Positions 19,201 through 27,438 of a stretch of 64,000 bases of DNA are shown here, in pieces. Source of the stretch: Streptomyces sp. WAC 01529 (GTDB taxonomy: Bacteria; Actinomycetota; Actinomycetes; Streptomycetales; Streptomycetaceae). The notes under the pieces were generated by a model, which saw only the letters and a list, made by a program, of their open reading frames with translations, was not told the origin of the DNA and did no database searches. The position numbers were made by a program, and so were the translations under genes. The first letter of the stretch is position 1; every line of letters begins with the position of its first letter. The stretch lies in contig NZ_CP029617.1 in the NCBI RefSeq assembly GCF_003945545.1, forward strand, positions 7,777,001 to 7,841,000. Direction: 5' to 3'.

Positions 19201-22200
19201 GGCCGGACGTGTTCGACGGGCCGCGGGCCCTGCACGTGGGCCGCCAGCTGGCGCGCGTCCTCGACCGGCTCGCGGCCGATCCGGCGCTCCGGGTCGGCGA
19301 CATCGACGTACTGGAGCCGGCCGAGCGCACCACGGTCCTGGAGCGGTGGAACGCCACCGACCGGCCCGTTCCCGGCGGGACCCTGACGGAACTGTTCCAG
19401 GCGCAGGCGCGCCGCTCCCCGGACGCGCCTGCCGTGATCGCCGCGGACCGACAGTGGACGTACGCGCAGCTCGCACGGGCCGCCGACCGCGTCTCGCACG
19501 AGCTGCGGGCGCGCGGAGTGCACCGCGGCGACCTGGTCGGCGTGGTGATGGAACGCTCGGCCGACGTGGTCGCGGTCATGCTCGGCGTGGCCGGGGCCGG
19601 AGCGGCCTTCGTACCGGTGGACCCGGCATACCCGCGGGAGCGCCTCGCGCATGTGCTGGCCGACGCCGACCCCGCCCTCGTGGTCTGCACGGCCGCGACC
19701 GAACCGGTGCTCCCGGCGGGCGTGTCGCGGTGGGTGCACGACACACCCGCGACGCGCCCGGCGCCGACCGGCGAGACCAGTGACGTCGACGAGGTCGGCG
19801 GGGCCGTCCGGACACACCGTGCCGGGAACGGCACCAGCCGCGCGGCGGACCCGGCCTACGTGATCTACACGTCCGGCTCGACCGGAACACCGAAGGGCGT
19901 CCTGGTCACCCACAACGGACTCGGCAACCTGGCGACCGGCCAGATCGAACGGTTCGCCGTACGCCCGGACTCCCGCGTCCTGCAACTGGCCTCCTGGAGC
20001 TTCGACGCCGCCGTCTCCGAGATGTGCATGGCCCTCCTGTCGGGAGCGGCGCTCGTGGTGGCCGGGGCGGACCGGCTGCCCCCGCACGGCGCGCTCGCGG
20101 AGGTGGCCGCCGAGTTCGGGGTGACGCACATGACCGTCCCGCCCTCGGTCCTCGCGACGGTGGACGCGCTGCCGGACACCGTCGAGACCCTGATCGTCGC
20201 GGGCGAGGAGTGCCCGCCGTGGCTGGCCGAGCGCTGGTCGGACCGGCGCCTGGTCAACGCGTACGGTCCGACGGAGGTGACCGTCTGCGCCGCGATGAGC
20301 GAACCGCTGCGCGTGGCCCGGGACGGCGGCCCGGTGCCCGTCGGCCGCCCGCTCGTCAACAGCCGGGCCTATGTCCTCGACGACTTCCTGAAGCCGGTCG
20401 CCCCCGGAACCGTCGGCGAACTGTACGTCGTGGGACCGGGTCTGGCGCGCGGATACCTCCACCGGCCGGGCCTGACGGCACAGCGGTTCGTCGCCAACCC
20501 CTTCCGGGCGCCGGGCGACGCGGACCGGATGTACCGGACGGGGGACCTGGCCCGGTGGACGGCCGACGGACAGCTGATGTTCGCGGGGCGTGTGGACGAG
20601 CAGGTGAAGGTCCGCGGCTTCCGGGTGGAGTCGGGTGAGGTCGAGGCGGCCCTCGCCGGGCACGAGGCCGTGACGCAGGCGGTGGTGGTGGCCCGTCAGG
20701 ACGGTCCGGGGGAGCGGAGGTTGATCGGCTACGTGACTGCCGCGGACGGGGCTCGCGTGGAAGCGCGGGATGTGCGTGCGTACGTAGCCGACCGTCTGCC
20801 CGAGTACATGGTCCCGGCGGCCGTCGTCGTCCTGGACGCCCTGCCGCTGACCGTCAACGGCAAGCTCGACCGGGCGGCGCTGCCCGCACCGGACTTCGCC
20901 GCCCGGGTGAGCGGACGGGAGCCGCGCACCGAGACCGAGCGCGTGCTGTGCAGGCTCTTCGCCGAGGTGCTGGGCCTGGAACGGGTCGGGGCCGAGGACG
21001 GCTTCTTCGAGCTGGGCGGCGACTCCATCAGCTCCATGCAGCTCGCCTCGCGGGCACGTGAGGCGGGCCTGGTGGTGACACCACGGCAGGTCTTCGAGGA
21101 GAAGACGCCCGAACGCCTCGCGCTGGTCGTGGCGGCCGCCGCGGGGCAGGAGGCTCCGACTGTCGACGTGGGCGTCGGGGAAGTGCCCTGGACGCCGGTG
21201 ATGCGGGCGTTCGGCGAGCGTGCCACGGATGCCGGGTTCGCGCAGTGGGTGATCCTCGGCGCCCCGGCCGGGCTGGGCCTGGACGTACTGTCCACCGGCC
21301 TCGGTGCCGTGCTGGACGCGCACGACATGCTGCGGGCCCGGACCGTTTCGGGGGAGCCGAAGCTGATCGTCGGCGAGCCCGGCACGGTGGACGCGTCCGC
21401 GCTGGTCTCCCGGGTTCCCGCCGCCGCCGCGGAGGTCGGCGAGGTCGCGGAGCGGGCGGCGCGCGAGGCCGTGGCGCACCTCGACCCGGCAGCGGGCGTG
21501 ATGGTGCGGGCGGTCTGGGTGGACGCCGGGCCGGACCATGACGGCCGACTGGTCCTGGTGGCCCACCACTTGGTGGCGGACGGAGTGTCCTGGCGGATCC
21601 TGGTGCCGGACCTGCGAGCCGCGTGCGAGGCGGCCGCCGACGGGCGTGAGCCCCGGCCTGCCCCGGTCGGCACGTCATTCCGGCGCTGGGCGGAGCTGCT
21701 GGCGGCGGAGGCGGTCGGCGAGGGGCGGGTCGCCGAGCTGGACGCCTGGCTGACCTTGCTTGGGTCGGGCCAAGCACCTTCGACATCGCGGGAGTTGGAC
21801 CCGGCGGTGGACACCGCCCGGACCCTGCGCCGCACGTCCTGGGTGGTGCCGCCCGAGCAGGCGGCCACGCTGGTGGGCCTCACGCCAAACGCCTTCCACT
21901 GCGGGGTCGACGATGTCCTCCTCGCGGCGCTGGCGGGCGCGGTCGCGCAATGGCGACCGGAGACGGGCTCGGGGCTTCTGGTGGACATCGAAGGGCATGG
22001 GCGTGAGCCGTTGGGTGATGGCGTGGATCTGTCGCGCACGGTGGGCTGGTTCACCAGCGCGCGCCCGGTGCGGTTGGGTGCGGCAGGTGTGGATCTGGCC
22101 CAGGCCCAAGCCGGAGGCCTGGCTGCCGGTGACCTCCTGAAAGCGGTCAAGGAGCAGGCCCGTGCCGTCCCCGGCGACGGCCTCGGCCACGCACTCCTGC

Positions 22201-25200
22201 GCCACCTCAACCCCGCGACCGCCGCCACCCTGGCAGCCGCCCCGACCCCGCAGATCGGCTTCAACTACCTCGGCCGCTTCACCGCCACCCCGGGCGAAGC
22301 CCCAAGCGCCACCCCAGGCACACCCGACGCCACCCCAGGAGCCACCTCCCCCCCGGTCGTCGCCCCCTGGCAAATGGCCGGTGAGGCCGCGATCGGTGGC
22401 TCTGTCGACCCCGACATGCCCGCCCTCCACGTCCTGGAGGCGGCAGCGGCGGTGCGGGACACTCCGGACGGGCCCGAGCTGACGCTCACCCTGACCCGGG
22501 CCGGGCTCCTGGTGACGGAGGGCGAGGCCGAGCTGCTCGGCCGTGCCTGGGTGGCGCTGCTCGGCGGTCTCGCCGCGCACACCGAGGAGAGCGGCGCGGG
22601 CGGACACACGCCCTCCGACTTCCCCCTCGTCCACGCCCTGACGCAGGGCGGCGTCGAGGAGCTGGAGTCGGCGGTGCCGGGACTGGACGACGTATGGCCG
22701 TTGTCGCCCCTCCAGAAAGGCATGCTCTTCCACGCCACCTTCGACGAGGAGGCGCCGGACGTCTACGAGGGGCAGCGGGCCCTGGCCCTGGAGGGGCCGC
22801 TGGACGCCGACCGGCTGCGCGCCGCGTGGGAGACCGTGCTGCGCAGGCACCCGATCCTGCGGGCGAGCTTCCACCGCCTCGCGTCGGGCGAGGCCGTACA
22901 GGTCGTGTCCAGGAACGTTGAGCTGCCTTGGCGTGAGGTGGACTTGGCAGGTCTGGCGGAGGGTGAGGCGAGCACCGAGGCCGAACGCCTGGCCGAGACC
23001 GAGCGGGCGGACCGGATCGATGTGACGCAGGCCCCGCTGCTGCGCCTCCTCCTGATCCGCTTCGGCGAAAACCGGCACCGGCTGGTCATCACCAGCCACC
23101 ACATCACGATGGACGGCTGGTCCCTGCCGGTCCTGATCAAGGACCTCCACACGGCGTACGAGGCGCGCGCCGCCGGCGGCGACGAGCGGGTCCTGCCCCC
23201 GGTGACGTCCTACCGGGACTACCTCGCATGGCTCGACCGGCAGGACAAGGACGAGGCGCGGGAGGCCTGGCGGGCGGAGCTGGCCGGCCTCGACGAGCCG
23301 ACGCTGGTCGCGCCCGCCGAGTCCGTACGCGTGCCGATGGTCCCGGACCGGATCCGGTTCGCCTTCCCCGAGGAGGTGTCACGGGGCGTCGCGGCGCTGG
23401 CCCTGAGGCACGGCCTCACCGTGAACACGGTGGTGCAGGGCGCCTGGGCGCTGCTCCTCGCGAGGCTCGCCGGGCGTACGGACGTGGTGTTCGGCGCGAC
23501 CGTGGCGGGCAGGCCCGCGGACCTGCCCGGCGCGGAGTCGGCGATCGGTCTGTTCATCAACACCGTGCCCGTACGCGTACCGCTGGCGGCCGCGCAACCG
23601 GTCCGCGACATGCTCGCCGAACTGCAGCAACGCCAGGTCGCCCTGATGGCCCACCAGCACATGGGCCTCGCCGAGATCCATCAACTCGCGGGCCCCGGCG
23701 CCACCTTCGACACACTCGTCGTCTACGAGAACTACCCCCACCCGCCCGACGGCCCGGCGGCCCCCGGCTCCCTGCGCATCCGCCCCGACGGAACCCCGCA
23801 GGACATGGGCCACTACCCGCTGACGTTCGTCGTCTCGCCGGGGGAGCGCATGCACGGCGACTTCGTCTTCCGGCCGGACGTGTGCGACCGCGCCCGCGCC
23901 GAGGACATGGTCGCCTCACTGGTGCGGATCCTGGAGCAGCTGGTCGCGGACCCCTCAGTACCCGTGGGCCGGGTGGACGTGGTCTCCGCCGCCGGGCGCG
24001 ACCTCGTCGTACGGGAGTGGAACCGGACGCGGGACCCGGCGGCCGCCGCGGCACCGCTGCCCGAGCTGATCGCGCGGCAGGCGGAACGGACGCCCGACGC
24101 GGCGGCGCTCGTCGCCGGTGAACAGACGCTCACCTATCGGGAGTTGATGGAGGACACCGGGCGGCTCGCGCGGTATCTGACGCGGGCCGGGGTCGGCCCC
24201 GAGTGCCGGGTGGCCGTCGTCGGGGAGCGGTCGGCGACCATGGTGCGCTCGCTCCTCGCCGTGTCGATGGCCGGAGGCGCCTTCCTTCCGGTGGACGCGG
24301 ACTACCCGGCGGAGCGCATCGCGTACGTACTAGCCGACGCCGCCCCCTCGGTGGTGGTGTGCACCGAGCGGTCCCGGGGCGCGGTGCCCGCCGGATACAC
24401 CGGGCGTGTCGTGGTGACCGACGACCCGCGCGTGGCCGACGAGGTGCGCCGGTGCGCGGGCGGCCCCCTGCGGGACGAGGAACGGACGGCACCCCTGAAG
24501 GCGGCCAGCGCCGCCTACGTCATCTACACGTCGGGGTCGACGGGAACACCCAAGGGCGTCGTCGTCACCCACGCGGGTCTCGGCAACCTCGCGCGGGCAC
24601 AGATCGACCGCTTTGGCGTACGCGCGGACTCACGCGTGCTCCAGTTCGCGTCGCTGAGCTTCGACGCGGCGGTCTCCGAACTCTGCATGGCGTTCCTGTC
24701 GGGCGGATCACTCGTCGTGGCCGCCCCCGACGAGCTGCCGCCACGGGTCTCCCTGGACGAGGCGGTGCGCCGGGCGCGGGCGAGCCACGTCACCGTGCCG
24801 CCGAGCGTCCTCGCGGCCGAGGAGCGGCTGCCCCGGGAGCTGGAGACCGTGATCGTGGCGGGCGAGGCGTGCCCGCCGGGGCTCGTGGACCGGTGGGCGG
24901 GGGACCGGCGGATGGTGAACGCCTACGGCCCCACGGAGACCACCGTCTGCGCGGCGATGAGCGCGCCGCTGACGCCGGGCCGCGACACCGTGCCCATGGG
25001 GCGGCCCATGGCGAACGCACAGGTGTTTGTCCTCGATGAGTTCCTGCTGCCCGCCCCGCCCGGCGTGGCCGGTGAGCTGTATGTCACCGGCGCCGGGCTC
25101 GCACGCGGCTATCTGGGACGGGCCGGCCTTTCGGCCGCACGCTTCGTCGCCTGCCCGTTCGAGACGGGGACACGGATGTACCGCACCGGGGACGTGGCGC

Positions 25201-27356
25201 GGTGGACGCGCGAGGGCGAACTGCTATTCGTCGGCCGCGCCGACGACCAGCTCAAGATCCGCGGCCACCGGATCGAGCCCGGCGAGATCGAAGCGGCCCT
25301 GACCACCCACCCCGACGTCGTACAGGCCGTGGTCATCGCACGCCAGGACCACGCCGACGGCCACCGCCTCGTCGCGTACGTCGTCGCCGACCCCGCCCGC
25401 CGCGGCGGCGACGCGATGACCGCCGATGTCGTCGCCGAACTGCCCGCTCACCTACGCGAGCGGCTGCCGGAGTACATGGTCCCGGCGGTGTTCATACCGC
25501 TCGACCGGCTGCCGCTGACCGTCAACGGCAAGGTGGACCGGGCCGCGCTCCCCACGCCGGACTTCGCCGAACGGGTCACGGACGGGGAAGCGCGCACGGG
25601 GACCGAACGGCTCCTGTGCGACCTGTTCGCCGAAGTACTCGGTCTGGAGCGGGTCGGGGTCGGCGACAGCTTCTTCGAGCTGGGCGGCGACTCGATCATG
25701 TCGATGCAGCTCGCGTCCCGGGCGCGCCGGGCAGGACTCCTGCTGACCTCCCGGCAGGTCTTCGAGGAGAAGACCCCCGAACGGCTCGCGGAGGTGGCCC
25801 AGGGCGCCGAACCCGAGGCCGCCGTCGACGACGTCGGTGTCGGCGAAGTGCCCTGGACGCCGGTGATGCGGGCGCTCGGCGAGCGGGCCGCGCGCCCCGG
25901 GTTCGCGCAGTGGATGGTCCTCGGCGCCCCGGCCCAACTGGGGACGGAGACGCTGGCGGCGGGGCTCGGAGCCCTGCTCGACACGCACGACATGCTGCGG
26001 GCGCGCACGGTCCCCGGCGAGCCGAAACTGACCGTCGGCGAGCGGGGATCGGTGGACGCCGAGAACCTGGTCGTACGCGTGGACGCGGCAGGCACCGACA
26101 CGGACGCCTCCTCGGACGCCCCGGCCTCCCCGGACTCCCTGGACCAGATCGCGGCGCGGGCGGCGCGCGAGGCCGTGGAGCGCCTCGACCCCGCCTCCGG
26201 CGTCCTCGCACAGGCCGTCTGGGTGGATGCGGGCCCCGCACGCACGGGCCGCGTCATCCTGGTGGTGCACCACATGGTGGTGGACGGAGTCTCCTGGCGG
26301 GTGCTGGTGCCGGACCTGCGGGCGGCCTGCGAGGCGGCGGCCGCCGGACGCGCACCGGCACTCGACCCGGTCGGCACGTCGTTCCGCCGCTGGGCGCAGC
26401 TGCTCACGGCCGAGGCGTCCAGTGAGCGCCGGACCGCCGAACTGGACGACTGGCTCGCCCTGCTGGGCAAGCCGCAACCCCCGCTCGGCCAGGGCGAACT
26501 CGACCCCGACCTGGACACCGTACGCACCCTGCGCCACCACACCTGGACGCTGCCGCCCGAGCAGGCCGCCACCCTGGTGGGCAAGGCCCCGGCCGCCTTC
26601 CACTGCGGGGTCGACGACATCCTCCTCGCCACCCTGGCGGGGGCGGTCGCGCACTGGCGGCCCGACACCGCCTCAGGACTCCTGGTCGACGTCGAAGGGC
26701 ACGGCCGTGAGCCGGTGGAGGGCGTGGATCTGCTGCGCACGGTCGGCTGGTTCACCAGCGTGCGGCCGGTCCGCCTGGAGGTGGGCGCTGCTCAGTTGGA
26801 CGCCGCTATGGCGGGCGGCGAGGCTGCCGGTAGCTTGGTGAAGGCCGTCAAGGAACAGGCCCGGGCGGTGCCCGGGGACGGCCTCGGTCATGAGCTGTTG
26901 CGTCATCTCAACCCCGTGACGGGCCCGGTCCTCCAAGCCGCGCCGGCCGCGCAGATCGGCTTCAACTACCTGGGCCGGTTCGCGGCGGGCGGCGGTGCGG
27001 ACGACGGCACCGGCACGGGTCCGGCCGGACCGTGGCAGCTGGCCGGTGAGACCGCGATCGGCGGCTCGGTCGACCTGGGCATGCCCGCCACACATGTCGT
27101 GGACGCGGGCGCCGTGGTGCGGGACACCGCCGACGGGCCCGAGCTGACGATCACGCTGAGCTGGGCGAGCCGGCTGCTGGAGGAGGCCGAGGCGCGGCGG
27201 CTCGGAGCCACCTGGCTGAAGATGCTCGACGGCCTCGCCGGTCACACCACCGACCCCACGGCGGGCGGACACACCCCGTCCGACTTCCGCCTCCTGGACC
27301 TCGCACAACACCAGATCGACGAACTCGAAGCCGGATTCTCCGGCGAGCAGTCATAG
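13272..27356 (+). CDS. NRPS, three modules: C-A(Hpg)-T-E / C-A(aro)-T-E / C-A(aro)-T-E
   Basis: A 4694-residue trimodular synthetase. The ATG at 13272 follows a good GAGGAG site (13258-13263). Module 1: DCL C (HHVVMDG from 166), A with code DIFHLGLLCK (exact Hpg code; D235 codon at 15300), T (S1021), E (HHLVVDG from 1203). Module 2: C (HHIVADG from 1713), A with code DASTIAAVCK (D codon 20004), T (S2585), E (HHLVADG from 2765). Module 3: C (HHITMDG from 3276), A with the same DASTIAAVCK (D codon 24663), T (S4141), E (HHMVVDG from 4333). DASTIAAVC belongs to the Phe/Tyr family of codes, and Tyr would suit the downstream P450s. Every module ends in an intact-looking E, predicting D-Hpg, D-aro, D-aro. 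Oddities: a Glu/Ala repeat insertion in the first C domain, and ATPG repeats in the first two E domains. Confidence 0.97.
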   Translation: MTRSVVEDVWPLSPLQAGLLFHAAFDDQGPDVYQGQRTLELIGPLDADRLHRSWQALLARHGALRASFRGRKSGEAVQVIAREAVLPWRVEDVSGLGEAPPMAGREAEAEAGRGAEVGVGLEAEAEADRLAARERSQRFDPATAPLLRLLLIRLGDERHRLVLTSHHVVMDGWSMAVLFNELPAVYAADGETRGLPRTTSYREYLAWLARQDKEAARTAWRAELAGADEPTLVAPADPARTPVAPESLVIRLSEELTHGIAQLARAHDLTVNTVIQGAWALLLARLAGRTDVVFGATVAGRPAELPGVESMVGLFINTLPVRVPLDGAQPVSRMLTRLQERQAALMAHQHLGLSEVQKLAGPGAVFDTIVVFENYPRPPQEEPALDAFTMRSLGEREAAHYPLTLVVAPEGARMAVKLDHRPDLYDREAAQSVVERLVRVLEQMVADPLVPVGRVEVAGAQERALVVEAWNATAGRVPGVSVPELFAGQVARAPDAVAVTDGERSYSYGELAERSGRLAAFLAGRGVGRGDRVAVVMERSADLLVALLGVWRAGAAYVPVDPEYPAERIAYVLADSAPAAILCTRETQGLLPEGVGVRPVVLDDAEVAAAIARCPAGGAEVPIGAEDLAYVMYTSGSTGVPKGVAVPHGSVAALAGDAGWSIGADDAVLMHAPHAFDISLFEVWVPLVAGGRVVVAGPGAVDAGRVREAVAEGVTAVHVTAGLFRVLAEESPECFAGLREVLTGGDVVPAGSVARVREVCPEVWVRHLYGPTEVALCATWHVLPVGAEGGPVLPIGRPLGNRQVYVLDAFLKPVPPGVVGELYVAGAGLARGYAGRSGLTGERFVACPFGAGGERMYRTGDLVRWSSEGELLFVGRADEQVKVRGFRVELGEVEAVLASHKTVGQAVVVARQGGPGEKQLIGYVSAADGLGIGTEELRAYVTDRLPDYMVPAAILTLDTLPLTVNGKVDRAALPAPDFASRVTGRAPRTAAERILCGVFAEVLGLDRVGVEDGFFELGGDSISSMQLASRARRSGLVVTPRQVFEEKTPERLATVAETAGKATDRHDVGVGEVPWTPVMRALGERAARPGFAQWVTLGAPAGLGLDVLAAGLGAVLDAHDMLRARTIPGEQKLIVGERGSVDAGRLVARVDAVHVAECDLDGVAARAAQEAAGRLDPAAGVMVQAVWVDPGPERVGRLVLVAHHLVVDGVSWRVLVPDLRAACEAAADGQVLRLDPVGTSFRRWAQLLAAEATGGRRTAELDDWLTLLGGAQIPLGKRALDPVVDTARTLRQRTWVVPPEQAATLVGLTPNAFHCGVDDVLLAALAGAVAQWRPEAGSGLLVDIEGHGREPLGDGVDLSRTVGWFTSARPVRLGAAGVDLAQAQAGGLAAGDLLKAVKEQARAVPGDGLGHALLRHLNPATAPALAAAPTPQIGFNYLGRFTATPGDARSATPGTPDATPGATPGATAPWQMAGTAPIGGSVDPDMPLPHALEANVTVHDTPSGPELEIRLSWPGDLLEEADAERLGRTWTAMLAGLAAYTEQNGAGGHTPSDFPLLDTLTQAGVERLESAVPGLTDVWPLSPLQEGMLFHATFDGEGPDAYQSQRVLAVDGPLDTDRLRASWQELVARHDALRASFHRLPSGEAVQVVARRVELPWREADVSDRPEDEALAEARRLAARDAAERLDLSAPPLLRLLLIRLGENRHHLVVTSHHIVADGWSTPLLLNEVSEAYAADGTAPAPPRAASYGEYLAWLNRQDKEAAHRAWRADLAGADEPTLVAPADLGGAPVLPEECSLRLSRSTTRALTELARAQGLTVNTVVQGAWAMVLARLARRTDVVFGTTVAGRPPEIPGVETMVGLFINTLPVRVPLDAREPVLAMLTRLQERQTALMAHQHTGLTEIQAACGAGATFDTMLMFENYPRSTPLLPAPGSGSGRDGDGGEVALTQVDSRLGTHYPLAVGVVPDDRLGIRLTYRPDVFDGPRALHVGRQLARVLDRLAADPALRVGDIDVLEPAERTTVLERWNATDRPVPGGTLTELFQAQARRSPDAPAVIAADRQWTYAQLARAADRVSHELRARGVHRGDLVGVVMERSADVVAVMLGVAGAGAAFVPVDPAYPRERLAHVLADADPALVVCTAATEPVLPAGVSRWVHDTPATRPAPTGETSDVDEVGGAVRTHRAGNGTSRAADPAYVIYTSGSTGTPKGVLVTHNGLGNLATGQIERFAVRPDSRVLQLASWSFDAAVSEMCMALLSGAALVVAGADRLPPHGALAEVAAEFGVTHMTVPPSVLATVDALPDTVETLIVAGEECPPWLAERWSDRRLVNAYGPTEVTVCAAMSEPLRVARDGGPVPVGRPLVNSRAYVLDDFLKPVAPGTVGELYVVGPGLARGYLHRPGLTAQRFVANPFRAPGDADRMYRTGDLARWTADGQLMFAGRVDEQVKVRGFRVESGEVEAALAGHEAVTQAVVVARQDGPGERRLIGYVTAADGARVEARDVRAYVADRLPEYMVPAAVVVLDALPLTVNGKLDRAALPAPDFAARVSGREPRTETERVLCRLFAEVLGLERVGAEDGFFELGGDSISSMQLASRAREAGLVVTPRQVFEEKTPERLALVVAAAAGQEAPTVDVGVGEVPWTPVMRAFGERATDAGFAQWVILGAPAGLGLDVLSTGLGAVLDAHDMLRARTVSGEPKLIVGEPGTVDASALVSRVPAAAAEVGEVAERAAREAVAHLDPAAGVMVRAVWVDAGPDHDGRLVLVAHHLVADGVSWRILVPDLRAACEAAADGREPRPAPVGTSFRRWAELLAAEAVGEGRVAELDAWLTLLGSGQAPSTSRELDPAVDTARTLRRTSWVVPPEQAATLVGLTPNAFHCGVDDVLLAALAGAVAQWRPETGSGLLVDIEGHGREPLGDGVDLSRTVGWFTSARPVRLGAAGVDLAQAQAGGLAAGDLLKAVKEQARAVPGDGLGHALLRHLNPATAATLAAAPTPQIGFNYLGRFTATPGEAPSATPGTPDATPGATSPPVVAPWQMAGEAAIGGSVDPDMPALHVLEAAAAVRDTPDGPELTLTLTRAGLLVTEGEAELLGRAWVALLGGLAAHTEESGAGGHTPSDFPLVHALTQGGVEELESAVPGLDDVWPLSPLQKGMLFHATFDEEAPDVYEGQRALALEGPLDADRLRAAWETVLRRHPILRASFHRLASGEAVQVVSRNVELPWREVDLAGLAEGEASTEAERLAETERADRIDVTQAPLLRLLLIRFGENRHRLVITSHHITMDGWSLPVLIKDLHTAYEARAAGGDERVLPPVTSYRDYLAWLDRQDKDEAREAWRAELAGLDEPTLVAPAESVRVPMVPDRIRFAFPEEVSRGVAALALRHGLTVNTVVQGAWALLLARLAGRTDVVFGATVAGRPADLPGAESAIGLFINTVPVRVPLAAAQPVRDMLAELQQRQVALMAHQHMGLAEIHQLAGPGATFDTLVVYENYPHPPDGPAAPGSLRIRPDGTPQDMGHYPLTFVVSPGERMHGDFVFRPDVCDRARAEDMVASLVRILEQLVADPSVPVGRVDVVSAAGRDLVVREWNRTRDPAAAAAPLPELIARQAERTPDAAALVAGEQTLTYRELMEDTGRLARYLTRAGVGPECRVAVVGERSATMVRSLLAVSMAGGAFLPVDADYPAERIAYVLADAAPSVVVCTERSRGAVPAGYTGRVVVTDDPRVADEVRRCAGGPLRDEERTAPLKAASAAYVIYTSGSTGTPKGVVVTHAGLGNLARAQIDRFGVRADSRVLQFASLSFDAAVSELCMAFLSGGSLVVAAPDELPPRVSLDEAVRRARASHVTVPPSVLAAEERLPRELETVIVAGEACPPGLVDRWAGDRRMVNAYGPTETTVCAAMSAPLTPGRDTVPMGRPMANAQVFVLDEFLLPAPPGVAGELYVTGAGLARGYLGRAGLSAARFVACPFETGTRMYRTGDVARWTREGELLFVGRADDQLKIRGHRIEPGEIEAALTTHPDVVQAVVIARQDHADGHRLVAYVVADPARRGGDAMTADVVAELPAHLRERLPEYMVPAVFIPLDRLPLTVNGKVDRAALPTPDFAERVTDGEARTGTERLLCDLFAEVLGLERVGVGDSFFELGGDSIMSMQLASRARRAGLLLTSRQVFEEKTPERLAEVAQGAEPEAAVDDVGVGEVPWTPVMRALGERAARPGFAQWMVLGAPAQLGTETLAAGLGALLDTHDMLRARTVPGEPKLTVGERGSVDAENLVVRVDAAGTDTDASSDAPASPDSLDQIAARAAREAVERLDPASGVLAQAVWVDAGPARTGRVILVVHHMVVDGVSWRVLVPDLRAACEAAAAGRAPALDPVGTSFRRWAQLLTAEASSERRTAELDDWLALLGKPQPPLGQGELDPDLDTVRTLRHHTWTLPPEQAATLVGKAPAAFHCGVDDILLATLAGAVAHWRPDTASGLLVDVEGHGREPVEGVDLLRTVGWFTSVRPVRLEVGAAQLDAAMAGGEAAGSLVKAVKEQARAVPGDGLGHELLRHLNPVTGPVLQAAPAAQIGFNYLGRFAAGGGADDGTGTGPAGPWQLAGETAIGGSVDLGMPATHVVDAGAVVRDTADGPELTITLSWASRLLEEAEARRLGATWLKMLDGLAGHTTDPTAGGHTPSDFRLLDLAQHQIDELEAGFSGEQS
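14577..16430 (+). repeat. Hpg A-T repeat, copy 2
   Basis: Partner of 9853-11706 (offset 4724). The encoded A domains differ at the last variable code position (Ala in copy 1, Cys here). The copies share the same islands of lower-GC3 codons. Confidence 0.88.
17155..17640 (+). repeat. Epimerization-domain repeat, copy 1
   Basis: About 485 bases nearly identical to 21841-22326 (offset 4686). The block covers the E-domain stretch through DIEGHGREPL, RTVGWFT and IGFNYLGRF and ends near the ATPG-rich linker. It looks like intragenic conversion between modules 1 and 2 of one gene. Confidence 0.87.
21841..22326 (+). repeat. Epimerization-domain repeat, copy 2
   Basis: Partner of 17155-17640. After the shared block the two E domains diverge in the ATPG-repeat linker and the C-terminal portion. 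Confidence 0.87.
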
Positions 27357-27438
27357 CCGAGCCATTGCAGGACCGGACGCCGGCAGCCACCGGACGTCGT
27401 GAGCCGACAGGCACCAGCCGTTGTGAGGAGACAGAGCG

